This document shows, piece after piece, positions 41,168 to 48,402 of a DNA stretch of 64,000 bases. The notes beneath the pieces were generated by a model. The model was not told where the DNA came from. It saw only the letters and a program-made list of their open reading frames with translations, and did not search any database. The translations under genes were made by a program, and so were the position numbers. Positions within the stretch are counted from its first letter, which is position 1. Each line of letters begins with the position of its first letter. Source of the DNA: a virus; the IMG/VR virus record IMGVR_UViG_3300043787_000133, positions 1 to 64,000 of that record; one strand, 5' to 3'.

Positions 41168-41527
41168 GTGAGCGCCGTCCTGGACCTGGCAACTGACCTG
41201 GAACTGGTCGCGGGGCTGGAGGCCGCCCCGGATTACGTCCTGGCCTGGACGCCGCCGTGGGCGTACGGGCGCATCCGGGACCGGCTGCGCCGTCCCGGGT
41301 TCTGGGAGCTTCTCACCTTCGAGGAGTACCAGGAGGGAGCCTGGGCTCCTGACGAGCGGACCACCGAGAGAGGCGCGGACTGCGGCCAGGCGGTCCTCGT
41401 AGCCTGGGCAGGCAGCCTCCTCGGCTACCCGGTTGCCCTGGAGCATGACGAGAGGTACCTGAAGATTCCGGGCCTCTTCTCCCTCTGGGTCCAGGTGCCG
41501 CTCTACTGGGTCAGGAGGAACACGTGA
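41168..41527 (+). CDS. Small hypothetical protein
   Basis: 119 aa from GTG. Acidic helical start (VLDLATDLELVAGLEAAP), then LAWTPPWAYGRIRDRLRRPGFW, LTFEEYQEGAWAPDERT and a hydrophobic end (LFSLWVQVPLYWV). Overlaps the next gene as GTGA. Function unknown. Confidence 0.7.
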   Translation: MSAVLDLATDLELVAGLEAAPDYVLAWTPPWAYGRIRDRLRRPGFWELLTFEEYQEGAWAPDERTTERGADCGQAVLVAWAGSLLGYPVALEHDERYLKIPGLFSLWVQVPLYWVRRNT

Positions 41528-41673
41528 GCAGGACGGTGCGGCTGATCGACGACAGCGACGAGGTGACGGGGGAGTCGGCCTACTGCGGTGCCCCCGTGTC
41601 GGTGCAGGGCCGCACTACTCGTTACTACGTCTGCTCCGGCTGCGGCCGGGCGTGTGACGTAAAGGCTTCCTGA
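41524..41673 (+). CDS. Very small zinc-ribbon-like protein
   Basis: 49 aa from GTG: VSRTVRLIDDSDEV, then AYCGAPV and YYVCSGCGRACDV. The single Cys followed by CxxCxxxC could bind zinc. The start overlaps the previous stop. It ends two bases before a copy of the 17-bp element. Confidence 0.62.
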   Translation: MSRTVRLIDDSDEVTGESAYCGAPVSVQGRTTRYYVCSGCGRACDVKAS

Positions 41674-41674
41674 A

Positions 41675-41691
41675 TACAGCTTTTCTTGCTA
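41675..41691 (+). promoter_or_regulatory. 17-bp spacer/operator element with internal promoter
   Basis: TACAGCTTTTCTTGCTA; TAAGCT overlaps its end as -10 and TTCCTG lies 17 bases before that. It restarts transcription inside the accessory block with a leader of about 30 bases. Confidence 0.75.
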
Positions 41692-41733
41692 AGCTACTGC
41701 TTAGCAGGGATCACCCGGCAGGAAGGGACCCAG

Positions 41734-42003
41734 ATGTCAGGCGGGAATGCGAAGGACTTCTCGTACGGAGACATGCTCCGCGACAAGGAAGAGGTCAACG
41801 CGGCGAACATCCAGTACGAGGAGACCGGCCGCCAGTCCTACGACGACGACGAGACGAAGGCCGTCCAGGTTGCCGGCGCCCTCCGCAAGCAGGCGGCCAG
41901 GGCCAAGAACGGCGCGGTCGTCACGGTGAAGAACACCGGCAGCAGCCGCAGGCCCGACTGGACCGTGATCGTCGAGGTCCCGAAGCCGAAGGGCAAGAAG
42001 TAA
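41734..42003 (+). CDS. Small basic hypothetical protein
   Basis: 89 aa from the ATG after GGAAGGGACCC. Acidic first half (FSYGDMLRDKEEVNAANI), then a basic, beta-like end (RKQAARAKNGAVVTVKN, WTVIVEVPKPKGKK). The design resembles a small nucleic-acid-binding protein; no family recognised. Confidence 0.7.
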   Translation: MSGGNAKDFSYGDMLRDKEEVNAANIQYEETGRQSYDDDETKAVQVAGALRKQAARAKNGAVVTVKNTGSSRRPDWTVIVEVPKPKGKK

Positions 42004-42034
42004 CCCCCGAGCAGCGCGATCACAGGAGGATGAA

Positions 42035-42295
42035 ATGGCACGATTCTACGGGACGGTGAGCGGCCGGCGCGGCGACCTCAAGACCGCGACCGACCCCGAG
42101 TACGTCGACCTCAACGGGTGGGACGCCGGGGTCACCGTCCGGGCGGCGGTCGTCGGGGACAAGAAGGACAACAGGGACGCCTTCGAGGTCTTCATGAACT
42201 ACGGCAGCAACGCCCACGGCAACCCGGTGAAGATCGGCACGGTCTACCAGACGCCCGCCGGCCCGCAGTTCGAGCCGGCGGAGGACGTCGCCTAA
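42035..42295 (+). CDS. Small beta-rich hypothetical protein
   Basis: 86 aa with ACAGGAGGATGAA upstream. MARFYGTVSGRRGDLKTA, GWDAGVTVRAAVVGDKKDN, FEVFMNYGSNAHGNPVKIG. Predominantly beta strands, suggesting a small barrel or OB-like fold. Followed at once by another 17-bp element. Function unknown. Confidence 0.72.
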   Translation: MARFYGTVSGRRGDLKTATDPEYVDLNGWDAGVTVRAAVVGDKKDNRDAFEVFMNYGSNAHGNPVKIGTVYQTPAGPQFEPAEDVA

Positions 42296-42307
42296 CCTCT
42301 TTGTCTT

Positions 42308-42324
42308 TATCAAGAAAAGCTGTA
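42308..42324 (+). promoter_or_regulatory. 17-bp spacer/operator element, reverse orientation, with promoter
   Basis: TATCAAGAAAAGCTGTA (reverse of consensus) upstream of a plus-strand gene. TTGTCT lies 16 bases before TATCCT. The leader contains GACAAGGAAAACGAGCGC, a box shared with two other leaders. Confidence 0.75.
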
Positions 42325-42364
42325 TCCTAGGTGGACAAGGAAAACGAGCGCCCGGGAGGCACCG

Positions 42365-42604
42365 ATGACAGTCGCCAAGGTGATGGAGCTGAAGGCGAAG
42401 GAGTCCACGGCCGAGATCGAGGCCGGGGACGGGACGCTGGACATCCACCTGCCCCTCACCCTGGCCGGGTGGAACCTGGTCGAGATGATCACCGGCTACG
42501 GGCCGCGCCCGGTCGTGGTCACCTCAGCCGACGGGGGCAAGTTCATCGGCGAGGTCACCGGGGCCGACGAGGCGCGGTACATCCTGACCGTGGAGCTGTC
42601 GTGA
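42365..42604 (+). CDS. Small hypothetical protein
   Basis: 79 aa with GGGAGGCACC upstream. MTVAKVMELKAKESTAEIE, then beta strands (TLDIHLPLTLAGWNLVEMI, PVVVTSADGGKFIGEVTG, RYILTVELS). Overlaps the next gene as GTGA. Function unknown. Confidence 0.7.
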   Translation: MTVAKVMELKAKESTAEIEAGDGTLDIHLPLTLAGWNLVEMITGYGPRPVVVTSADGGKFIGEVTGADEARYILTVELS

Positions 42605-42849
42605 GCGGCGGAGACTCCTACCTCCCCCGGATTAACCTGAGCGCCCGGTCCGTCGATGCGATCTACGCTGACGCCGGCCTCCCCGTCCGCGAGGTGCAGA
42701 TCGTCATCCGGGAGGAAGACTGGGACGAGTTCCTCGCCATGGCGCACCTCGGGATGGAGATCCCGGTCAGGGTCGAGGGCGAGGACGACTACATCACGGC
42801 GGTCCTCGCCGAGGTGCACGACGGGCACTTCATCACGGTGGTGATCTGA
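42601..42849 (+). CDS. Small hypothetical protein
   Basis: 82 aa from GTG. SYLPRINLSARSVDAIYADAG then VREVQIVIREEDWDEFLAMA and DYITAVLAEVHDGHFITVVI: a compact alpha/beta layout. Linked to the preceding gene by GTGA. Function unknown. Confidence 0.7.
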   Translation: MSGGDSYLPRINLSARSVDAIYADAGLPVREVQIVIREEDWDEFLAMAHLGMEIPVRVEGEDDYITAVLAEVHDGHFITVVI

Positions 42850-42850
42850 G

Positions 42851-42994
42851 GTGGAAGGCGAGTGCCCCCGGTGCCGGCAGCCGGGCGAGCCCGACGGGGA
42901 GGGCGGCTTCCGCCACGCCGAGTTCGCGGACGCCGTCGCCTGCGAGGCGATGTTCGGGGGCGGCATGCTCCGCTCCCTGTTCGAGGAGGACTGA
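42851..42994 (+). CDS. Very small CxxC protein
   Basis: 47 aa from GTG: VEGECPRCRQPGE, then FRHAEFADAVACEAMF and a hydrophobic end. One CxxC and a later His/Cys could form a small finger. Start lies one base after the previous stop. Tentative because of size. Confidence 0.55.
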   Translation: MEGECPRCRQPGEPDGEGGFRHAEFADAVACEAMFGGGMLRSLFEED

Positions 42995-42997
42995 CCA

Positions 42998-43114
42998 GTG
43001 AGGATATTCGGCCGGTCATCCGGCAGCTCGCCCAACAACAGCAGGCAGTACGAGCTTCGCTGCGAGGACGGCGACAGGTACCGCTACGAGCACGGCCGCC
43101 AGGACAGGAGATGA
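42998..43114 (+). CDS. Very small basic protein
   Basis: 38 aa from GTG: Ser/Asn-rich start (SGSSPNNSRQYELRCEDGD) and basic end (RYRYEHGRQDRR). Tight spacing to both neighbours and the phage codon pattern argue for translation. Function unknown. Confidence 0.5.
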   Translation: MRIFGRSSGSSPNNSRQYELRCEDGDRYRYEHGRQDRR

Positions 43115-43118
43115 CCTG

Positions 43119-43379
43119 ATGCCCTACCCGGCACCGCGCCGCAGCCGCGCCGAGCTGACCCTTAGCGCCGCGAACAACGTGATTACCGACCCGGACGACG
43201 AGGGCGCGCTGATGGTCCGCTACCTGAGCGTCGAGGGCCTGGAGGCGGTCCGAAACCGCGTCGCCTGGGTGCGGGTGACCCGCTGGAGCCTGGCCATGTG
43301 GCTGCGGTGCTTCCCCTTCCCCGACGACCTGAAGGCCGCCGTGGAGCAGGTCGCCGCCTACCTGGACTACGGGAGCTGA
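43119..43379 (+). CDS. Small hypothetical protein
   Basis: 86 aa with AGGAGATGACCTG upstream. PAPRRSRAELTLSAANNVI, then LEAVRNRVAWVRVTRWSLAMWLRCFPFP and a helical end (LKAAVEQVAAYL). Basic and Trp-rich centre. Function unknown. Confidence 0.7.
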   Translation: MPYPAPRRSRAELTLSAANNVITDPDDEGALMVRYLSVEGLEAVRNRVAWVRVTRWSLAMWLRCFPFPDDLKAAVEQVAAYLDYGS

Positions 43380-43380
43380 C

Positions 43381-43788
43381 ATGGGACGCAGGCACGAGGA
43401 GGGCGGCGGCTACGGCAGCGAGGACCGCAACCTGCTGCGCGTCGTCGCCGGGTACGAGGATTTCCCGCCCACCGGGAGCGACATCGCCCGGATGATGGGC
43501 ATCAGCCGGCAGCGCACCACCGCACTGGCCAGCGTCCTGGTGCACGGCGGCCTGCTGTCGTGCGCCCGGGGCATGGCCGGGACCGCGACCTACTCGCTCA
43601 CCGACGCCGGGCGCAGGGAGCTGGACGCCCACGTCGCCGCGTACCTGCTGGTGAAGGCGGACGACCGGCTGGCCGAGGACATCGCCTACTACACGGAGCG
43701 CAACGTCGGCGGCGTCCTGTCGGTCGAGGTCCACGGCCAGGGGTGCTGCTGCCAGCACTGCCCGCACGGAGGGAACTGCCGTGACTGA
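43381..43788 (+). CDS. MarR-like winged-helix regulator with Cys-rich tail
   Basis: 135 aa. Residues about 20-75 form a winged helix: LLRVVAGYEDFPPTGSDIARM, SRQRTTALASVLVHGGLLSC, ATYSLTDAGRRELDAHVAAYL. The end is Cys-rich (GCCCQHCPHGGNC), so metal sensing is possible. A candidate for a phage regulator; whether it recognises the 17-bp element is unknown. Confidence 0.75.
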   Translation: MGRRHEEGGGYGSEDRNLLRVVAGYEDFPPTGSDIARMMGISRQRTTALASVLVHGGLLSCARGMAGTATYSLTDAGRRELDAHVAAYLLVKADDRLAEDIAYYTERNVGGVLSVEVHGQGCCCQHCPHGGNCRD

Positions 43789-43960
43789 CGAGGACGAGCT
43801 GTGCCAGGCGTGCCGCGCGGAGCCGGACTTCTCGATCGTGCCCGACGCGGGCGACGAGATCCTGGCGTGCGCCGCCCACCTGGCGGTGCTGGTCGCTTCG
43901 CTGTTCGACCAGCGGCTCGCCTCCGGGGAGCTGAAGGTCTACGACGTCAGGCACCGCTGA
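43781..43960 (+). CDS. Small CxxC protein
   Basis: 59 aa from GTG, overlapping the regulator by eight bases. CQACRAEP, then ILACAAHLAVLVASLF: CxxC plus CxxH gives a plausible zinc site. Ends YDVRHR. Its TGA overlaps the next ATG (TGATG). Confidence 0.65.
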   Translation: MTDEDELCQACRAEPDFSIVPDAGDEILACAAHLAVLVASLFDQRLASGELKVYDVRHR

Positions 43961-44358
43961 TGCCGCGCAAGGCGGGCGCCTGCTGGGCCGGCCCGGAGGA
44001 GGCCGTCTTCCAGGTGCACGGCACCGAGACGGGCGCGCCGCCCGCGCCGTCGTGCCGGCTTCACGCGGGGGACGCGGCGGAGGCGATGTTCAGGGCGGGC
44101 GCGGGGCTGGTGCTGGTCGCCCCGCTGGAGAACGGCCGGAAGCCGCCGAAGCGGGGCTTCCCGGCGCTCGACGAGGTCGTCGAGCAGGTGCGGCGCGCCG
44201 GCGCGCACTCGAATGACGCGGACGCGCTTGAGGCGATGGAACGGGAGCTGCACGTCGCAGTGCTTGCCGCCATCGCCGACGGCGCCCCGCAGGCAAGGGA
44301 GATGGCGGCAGCGGCCCTGCTGACGCTGAAGTACGGGCACGAGAGGACAAGACGGTGA
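43960..44358 (+). CDS. Hypothetical protein
   Basis: 132 aa from ATG sharing one base with the previous stop. Beta-like first half (ACWAGPEEAVFQVHG, SCRLHAGDAAEAMF, GLVLVAPLENGRKPPKRG), helical second half (LDEVVEQVRRAG, AMERELHVAVLAAI). Overlaps the next gene as GTGA. Function unknown. Confidence 0.7.
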   Translation: MPRKAGACWAGPEEAVFQVHGTETGAPPAPSCRLHAGDAAEAMFRAGAGLVLVAPLENGRKPPKRGFPALDEVVEQVRRAGAHSNDADALEAMERELHVAVLAAIADGAPQAREMAAAALLTLKYGHERTRR

Positions 44359-44567
44359 CACTGCTCATATCAAACAAGGCGATCAGGTTCGGGAACCCGG
44401 ACCCGCTGACGGCGGAAGAGGCTCTCGGCCAGCGGGCGTGGGGATCACTGTGCGGCTGGGGCACCGTGGAAAGCACCTTCCACGACGGGTTCTGCGAGGT
44501 GGCCGTCGTCAGGCTGGACGACGGCCTGACCGCCGTCCCGCCGCTGTCCGCTCTGGTGGAAGCGTGA
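44355..44567 (+). CDS. Small hypothetical protein
   Basis: 70 aa from GTG: LLISNKAIRFGNPDPLTAEEAL then SLCGWGTVESTFHDGFCEVAVVRLDDGLTAVPPL when read in parts; mostly beta, possibly an SH3-like barrel. Coupled both sides by GTGA. Function unknown. Confidence 0.68.
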   Translation: MTLLISNKAIRFGNPDPLTAEEALGQRAWGSLCGWGTVESTFHDGFCEVAVVRLDDGLTAVPPLSALVEA

Positions 44568-44845
44568 CCACGGCAGACGGCCTCGCGGAGGCAGCCCCGG
44601 AGGACGTGGTGCCGGTGTCGTTCCGGCTGAGCACCTACTGGAAGCTCGGCAAGGACCGTTACGGGCCCACCCACGTGGACAGCAAGCGGATCTCGCTGCC
44701 GGAGGTGCTCGGCCTGCTGTGGCCGCACCTGTCGGAGGAGGAGCTGGCGGTCTCCCAGGACGGCGCGGTGACGACGATCGTCATCGACTGGGCGAAGGTC
44801 CCCATGGAGATCCGCGACCCGTTCGCCTACGGCGTGAGGCGGTGA
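44564..44845 (+). CDS. Small hypothetical protein
   Basis: 93 aa from GTG. VPVSFRLSTYWKLGKDRYG, KRISLPEVLGLLWPHLSEEEL, GAVTTIVIDWAKVPMEIRDPF. Mixed alpha/beta. Coupled both sides by GTGA. Function unknown. Confidence 0.7.
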   Translation: MTTADGLAEAAPEDVVPVSFRLSTYWKLGKDRYGPTHVDSKRISLPEVLGLLWPHLSEEELAVSQDGAVTTIVIDWAKVPMEIRDPFAYGVRR

Positions 44846-45066
44846 GCGTGCCGGGCATCAGCGGCGTGGTGAACGGGGACGCCGGCGACCCGGAGGCGTA
44901 CGGGTTCGCGCCCGGCGCGCGGGTGAGGGACGCCGAGACCGGCTTCACCGGCTGCGTGCTCGAACCCGGCGACGAGCACGCGCTGGTGCGCTTCCCGAAC
45001 ATCGGCGACCTGTGGGTGCCGTACGACGAGCTGCTCCCCGGCGACAAGATCATCGGGGAGTACTGA
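44842..45066 (+). CDS. Small beta-barrel-like protein
   Basis: 74 aa from GTG. FAPGARVRDAETGFTGCVLEPGDEHALVRFPN in parts and LWVPYDELLPGDKII: a pattern typical of small SH3/Tudor-like barrels that bind nucleic acid or protein. The following gene starts directly after its stop. Function unknown. Confidence 0.68.
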   Translation: MSVPGISGVVNGDAGDPEAYGFAPGARVRDAETGFTGCVLEPGDEHALVRFPNIGDLWVPYDELLPGDKIIGEY

Positions 45067-45486
45067 ATGACAGGCGAGGAGAAGACGGCGCAGCCGGGGG
45101 CGTGGCGCGACCGCGCCGGGTTCCTGTGGCTGGAGTCGTCGCCGGGGAGGGTGTTCTGCTACGACGACCCGGCCAGGCGGCGGATGGGCGAGCGCTGGCC
45201 GTCGCAGCCGCAGGCCGAGGCCGAGCGGGAGTTCGGCCCCCTCACGGCGCTGGAGCCGTCCGGGGCGCCGCAGGAGGACCGGGTCGTCTTCCTGTACGGC
45301 GGCGGCCACTCGGCCGAGGTGCCTCCGGCTCATCTTGCAGTGGCGGGGCGCGGGCCGGACGAGGACAGCTTCGCGGAGGTGGTGCCGGGCTACGCGATAG
45401 CGCTGCTGTCGTACGGCTGGTACGTCGTCGAGGGCGGAGAGGCCCTGGAGGGCGTGTTCGTAGTAGTGCGGCGCACGGGCCGCTGA
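45067..45486 (+). CDS. Hypothetical protein
   Basis: 139 aa. WRDRAGFLWLESSPGRVFCYDD, then EREFGPLTALEPSGAP, VVFLYGGGHSAEVPPAHLAV and YGWYVVEGGEALEGVFVVVR. Beta-rich throughout. Last gene of the coupled run from 43119. Function unknown. Confidence 0.7.
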   Translation: MTGEEKTAQPGAWRDRAGFLWLESSPGRVFCYDDPARRRMGERWPSQPQAEAEREFGPLTALEPSGAPQEDRVVFLYGGGHSAEVPPAHLAVAGRGPDEDSFAEVVPGYAIALLSYGWYVVEGGEALEGVFVVVRRTGR

Positions 45487-45502
45487 GTGGTTACATGGCC
45501 GC

Positions 45503-45892
45503 GTGGGCACCAGCGAGGACACGCGGCCGTGCCGCTCGTGCGGTCACGAGCGGCGTCTGCACGATCACTACACGTCATCGACTTACTGCTCCCGGTGCGA
45601 CTGCGGCCGGTGGCGCGGAGAGCATAGCTGGAATACAGGGTTTATTGCTATTCTCATACAGATCGACACGCCAGAGGGAGACAGGGTGAAGCTCACGACG
45701 ATCGCGCGGGCCTGGGCCGTGGAGCTGTGGCTCAACGCGCGGTACGAGCCGTGGAAGATCCTCCCGCACCCCTGCCGGCCGTACCGGGCCGCAGGAGACG
45801 GGTACCGCTGCGAGAGGTGCGGGTCAAGGTCCGCCCGGGTGCAGCGCAAGGGGCAGGCGCTCCGCGAGCGCCTGCGGAGGGAGCTGGCCTGA
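45503..45892 (+). CDS. Zinc-finger protein, possibly two genes in one frame
   Basis: 129 aa from GTG. The first 45 residues hold a compact finger (CRSCGHERRLHDH, TYCSRCDCGRW). The last 68 residues look like a separate protein starting GTG at 45686 (VKLTTIARAWAVELWLNARYE, CERCGSRSARVQRKGQ) with GAGGGAGACAG upstream. A copy of the 17-bp element with a -10 lies between the two parts at 45634, which supports an internal start. No stop separates them, so a fusion is also possible. Confidence 0.6.
   Translation: MGTSEDTRPCRSCGHERRLHDHYTSSTYCSRCDCGRWRGEHSWNTGFIAILIQIDTPEGDRVKLTTIARAWAVELWLNARYEPWKILPHPCRPYRAAGDGYRCERCGSRSARVQRKGQALRERLRRELA
45634..45650 (+). promoter_or_regulatory. 17-bp spacer/operator element (variant) with promoter inside a frame
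   Basis: TACAGGGTTTATTGCTA, with TATTCT (45649-45654) as -10. The predicted start near 45661 serves the GTG at 45686. It shares GGTTTATTG with the copy at 50759. Confidence 0.65.
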
Positions 45893-46518
45893 TGGCCGAG
45901 GAAACCGATAACGAGACGAGCCCCGAGGTCCTGGCTGACATCCTCAGCCTCGCGACCGGGGTCATGATCCCCGCCGCCGTGGTCGCCACCTGGACGAGCA
46001 ACGAGCGCGCCGAGGCGGTCGAGTGGGCGCTCGCCGAGCACCTGCACGCCTCCGGCAACCAGGTGAAGCGGCTGCCGCAGCCGGACCTGGCGAAGCGGAC
46101 CGTGGAGATCTGCGCGAGCCCCGCCATGGCGCAGCTCGCCGTCGAGAACTGGGTGAAGGCCAAGGAGCAGATCGAGCAGTCCAGGGCGAGCTGCGCCGGG
46201 GAGCTTCTCGAAGACACCGGGCCCCTCGTGGCCGCTGCCCAGGCCGCGATCACCGGGCTGCTGGTGCTGCTCAGCGGCAGCCAGCAGGACGAGGGAGAGC
46301 GCCCCGGGTGGCAGGACACGGCGATCGGGGCCATGTGGCGTCACCCGGCCGGGCTGCGGGCGGCGGACCTCGCCGCGATGCTCGGCGGCCGGTGCCCGCC
46401 GCGCGAGGCACTGCACGCGTGGCTGGAGGAAGGCGAGCGGGAAGGGCTGCTCGCGCGTTCGGGGATGACCGCGTGGAAGCTGGCGTGGACGAAGCGGGGG
46501 GAGGCGCACCCCGGGTGA
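45892..46518 (+). CDS. Helical hypothetical protein with possible winged helix
   Basis: 208 aa from ATG overlapping the previous stop. Long helices (SPEVLADILSLATGVMIPAAVV, KAKEQIEQSRASCAGELLED) and a C-terminal wing-like segment (AIGAMWRHPAGLRAADLAAML, LHAWLEEGEREGLLARSG). The end resembles a winged helix. Overlaps the next gene as GTGA. Function unknown. Confidence 0.68.
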   Translation: MAEETDNETSPEVLADILSLATGVMIPAAVVATWTSNERAEAVEWALAEHLHASGNQVKRLPQPDLAKRTVEICASPAMAQLAVENWVKAKEQIEQSRASCAGELLEDTGPLVAAAQAAITGLLVLLSGSQQDEGERPGWQDTAIGAMWRHPAGLRAADLAAMLGGRCPPREALHAWLEEGEREGLLARSGMTAWKLAWTKRGEAHPG

Positions 46519-47102
46519 AGGGCAGGGCGACGATGCGCCGGGGACTGACCGCCTGGTTCTCCGGGCTGTTCTTCGAGGTCGCCGGGTGGGCGTCACCGCC
46601 CGGCTGGGAGGCGGCGGTCTTCAGCGACGTCTCGGGGGTGCTCGTGCTCTGCGGCGTCATCACGATGGGGGTCGTCGGCCTCTGGAACGGCATGACGCCT
46701 GCCGGGGAGGCGGAGACGGAAAACGCCGCCGCGTCCTGCCGGCGGGGACGGTGCGGGCACGGCCGCCCTGCGGGCGATGCCGCCGGGTTCATCACGGCGC
46801 TCCAGCGGGCTGTCGAAGCGGGAACGTACAGCGTCAACGGGCAGCGCTACACCGGGCTGCCACAGGTGGTGACGTACCGGGAAGAGGTCTTCTGCGAGGT
46901 GCGCGACGGAGTCCGGCTGTTCAGGGGAGCACGGGTGACCAAGCGGCGTATGCTCCCGTCCGGGTCTTCCGCCTTGTCCGCCGTTCCCCGCGTCTCGAAG
47001 AATAAGTGCGACGGGTGCGGGAGCCCGCTGGGCGTCGCCTGGTGCCCGCCGTCAACGCCTTATTTCTGCTTCAGGTGCCGACAGCGGGAAATCTTCCGGT
47101 AA
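46515..47102 (+). CDS. Membrane protein with C-terminal zinc ribbon
   Basis: 195 aa from GTG. Two hydrophobic segments (LTAWFSGLFFEVAGWA, VLVLCGVITMGVVGLW), a basic Cys-containing loop (SCRRGRCGHGR), a beta region (YTGLPQVVTYREEVFCEV) and a terminal ribbon (KCDGCGSPLGVAWC, YFCFRCRQ). Function unknown. About 70 bases of lower-GC leader follow before the next gene. Confidence 0.65.
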   Translation: MKGRATMRRGLTAWFSGLFFEVAGWASPPGWEAAVFSDVSGVLVLCGVITMGVVGLWNGMTPAGEAETENAAASCRRGRCGHGRPAGDAAGFITALQRAVEAGTYSVNGQRYTGLPQVVTYREEVFCEVRDGVRLFRGARVTKRRMLPSGSSALSAVPRVSKNKCDGCGSPLGVAWCPPSTPYFCFRCRQREIFR

Positions 47103-47171
47103 CCGCTCCGGAACCGCTGGCGCTTCTTCCCGTATTCGATAAGAACAAAAAGAAGATCTTCGGAGGATAAA

Positions 47172-47444
47172 ATGACCCTGGCAGCCGTTGAGGACATCGA
47201 GGTGCCCGCCGGGCACGGGCTCATGAGCACCCTGGACCGATCAGGGGACGTCCGGCACATGTGGGACAGCGGCAACGAGGACGAGGTGGAGGCGGCGCGT
47301 GCGCTGTTCAACCGCCTCACCAGGGACGGCGGCCACATCGCCTACAAGGCGGTCGGCAAGCGCGGCGCGCAGGGCGAGGTGATCCGCGAGTTCGACCCGG
47401 CCGCCGAGCGGATCATCCTGGTCAAGCAGCTCGTGGGCGGCTGA
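47172..47444 (+). CDS. Conserved actinophage protein
   Basis: 90 aa with CGGAGGATAAA just before the ATG, one of the strongest ribosome sites in the window. MSTLDRSGDVRHMWDSGNEDEV, EAARALFNRLTRDGGHIAYKAVG, EVIREFDPAAERIILV: this layout recurs in many Streptomyces phages as I recall. The AT-rich leader (GATAAGAACAAAAAG) and palindrome GAAGATCTTC suggest high or controlled expression. Role unknown; the next gene begins two bases later. Confidence 0.78.
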   Translation: MTLAAVEDIEVPAGHGLMSTLDRSGDVRHMWDSGNEDEVEAARALFNRLTRDGGHIAYKAVGKRGAQGEVIREFDPAAERIILVKQLVGG

Positions 47445-47445
47445 C

Positions 47446-48264
47446 GTGCCCGCGTCACTGGCAGCGGTGGCGCAGCAGCTCGCGGCTCCGCCAGCGGGAA
47501 CGCTGGCGGAGCTTGCTGCTGTCCAGCCGCAGAAGCGCGAGGCGTTCGACGCGGGCGCGTCCGGGTGGGTCACGTGGAACGCCGACTACACCACGGCGCT
47601 CTACACCGCCACGACTTCGAACACCGCCTACATCGAGCCGGCCTGGGGCTCGTGGAACATCACCTACACCGTGACCAGCGGCAACACGCTGGTCTACGAC
47701 GCGAACTCGAATGTCGCGATCCCGTCGGGCGGCTCGCTCACCGTCACCACGCCCCAGGGGTCGTACTGGAACGAGCAGGCGCAGGAGACCGGGGACCAGC
47801 GCGCGGCACGCGAGGAGCGCGAGCAGCAGGTGCAGGCGGACTGGCAGCGGCGGTACGAAGAGCAGGAGCGCGAGCGGCAGGCGGTGCGGGACCGCGCCCT
47901 GGAGCTGCTGCGGTCGCTGCTCACCGACGGGCAGTGGGCCAGCTACCAGGAGAAAGGCTGGTTCGAGGTCAGGGGGAAGAGCGGCCGGCGCTGGCGCGTC
48001 CGCAACCGTGGCCAGTCCGGGAACATCGACCTGATGCCGGAGATCGGCGAGGAGCGCGACGCCACGTACTGCGCTCACCCGCCGGGCGACCTGCCCGACG
48101 CCGACGCGCACGCCGCGCAGATGCTGGCGCTGGTCACCGACGACGAGGCGTTCCTGCGGGTCGCCAACCGGTACTGGAGACGTCCTCCGGGCGACGACCC
48201 CGGCGCCATCGCGCAGGAGCGCGTTCAAGCGCGCCGCGAGCCCTGGGTACAGGAGGCCGCCTAG
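47446..48264 (+). CDS. Hypothetical protein with beta domain and coiled coil
   Basis: 272 aa from GTG. Residues about 35-105 are Thr/Asn-rich beta (WVTWNADYTTALYTATTSN, WNITYTVTSGNTLVYDANSN). Then a coiled coil (REEREQQVQADWQRRYEEQERER) and a C-terminal domain (LLRSLLTDGQWASYQEKGWFEV, GNIDLMPEIGEERDATYC) that occurs alone in many phage and bacterial proteins. A virion or assembly role is possible. Precedes another 17-bp element. Confidence 0.7.
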   Translation: MPASLAAVAQQLAAPPAGTLAELAAVQPQKREAFDAGASGWVTWNADYTTALYTATTSNTAYIEPAWGSWNITYTVTSGNTLVYDANSNVAIPSGGSLTVTTPQGSYWNEQAQETGDQRAAREEREQQVQADWQRRYEEQERERQAVRDRALELLRSLLTDGQWASYQEKGWFEVRGKSGRRWRVRNRGQSGNIDLMPEIGEERDATYCAHPPGDLPDADAHAAQMLALVTDDEAFLRVANRYWRRPPGDDPGAIAQERVQARREPWVQEAA

Positions 48265-48287
48265 TTCGGGCAATTCCCGTTGTTCTT

Positions 48288-48304
48288 TATCAAGAAAGCC
48301 TGTA
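48288..48304 (+). promoter_or_regulatory. 17-bp spacer/operator element, reverse orientation, with promoter
   Basis: TATCAAGAAAGCCTGTA with TTGTTC 17 bases before TATTGT. A plus-strand promoter with the element reversed relative to the copies at 19388 or 39138. Confidence 0.78.
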
Positions 48305-48348
48305 TTGTTGGGCCAGCTAGCACGACCGAGCCCAGGCAGCGCCTGGCA

Positions 48349-48378
48349 GCCCACGGGAGGGTCAGGCCTCCCGTGGGC
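48349..48378 (+). promoter_or_regulatory. Leader hairpin downstream of the 48288 promoter
   Basis: GCCCACGGGAGG, loop GTCAGG, CCTCCCGTGGGC form a perfect 12-bp stem in the 5' leader, preceded by a smaller one (CCAGGC/GCCTGG). No T-run follows, so a leader structure or attenuator is more likely than a terminator. Confidence 0.6.
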
Positions 48379-48402
48379 ACTCACGCAGAAGGCGGCCACC
48401 TG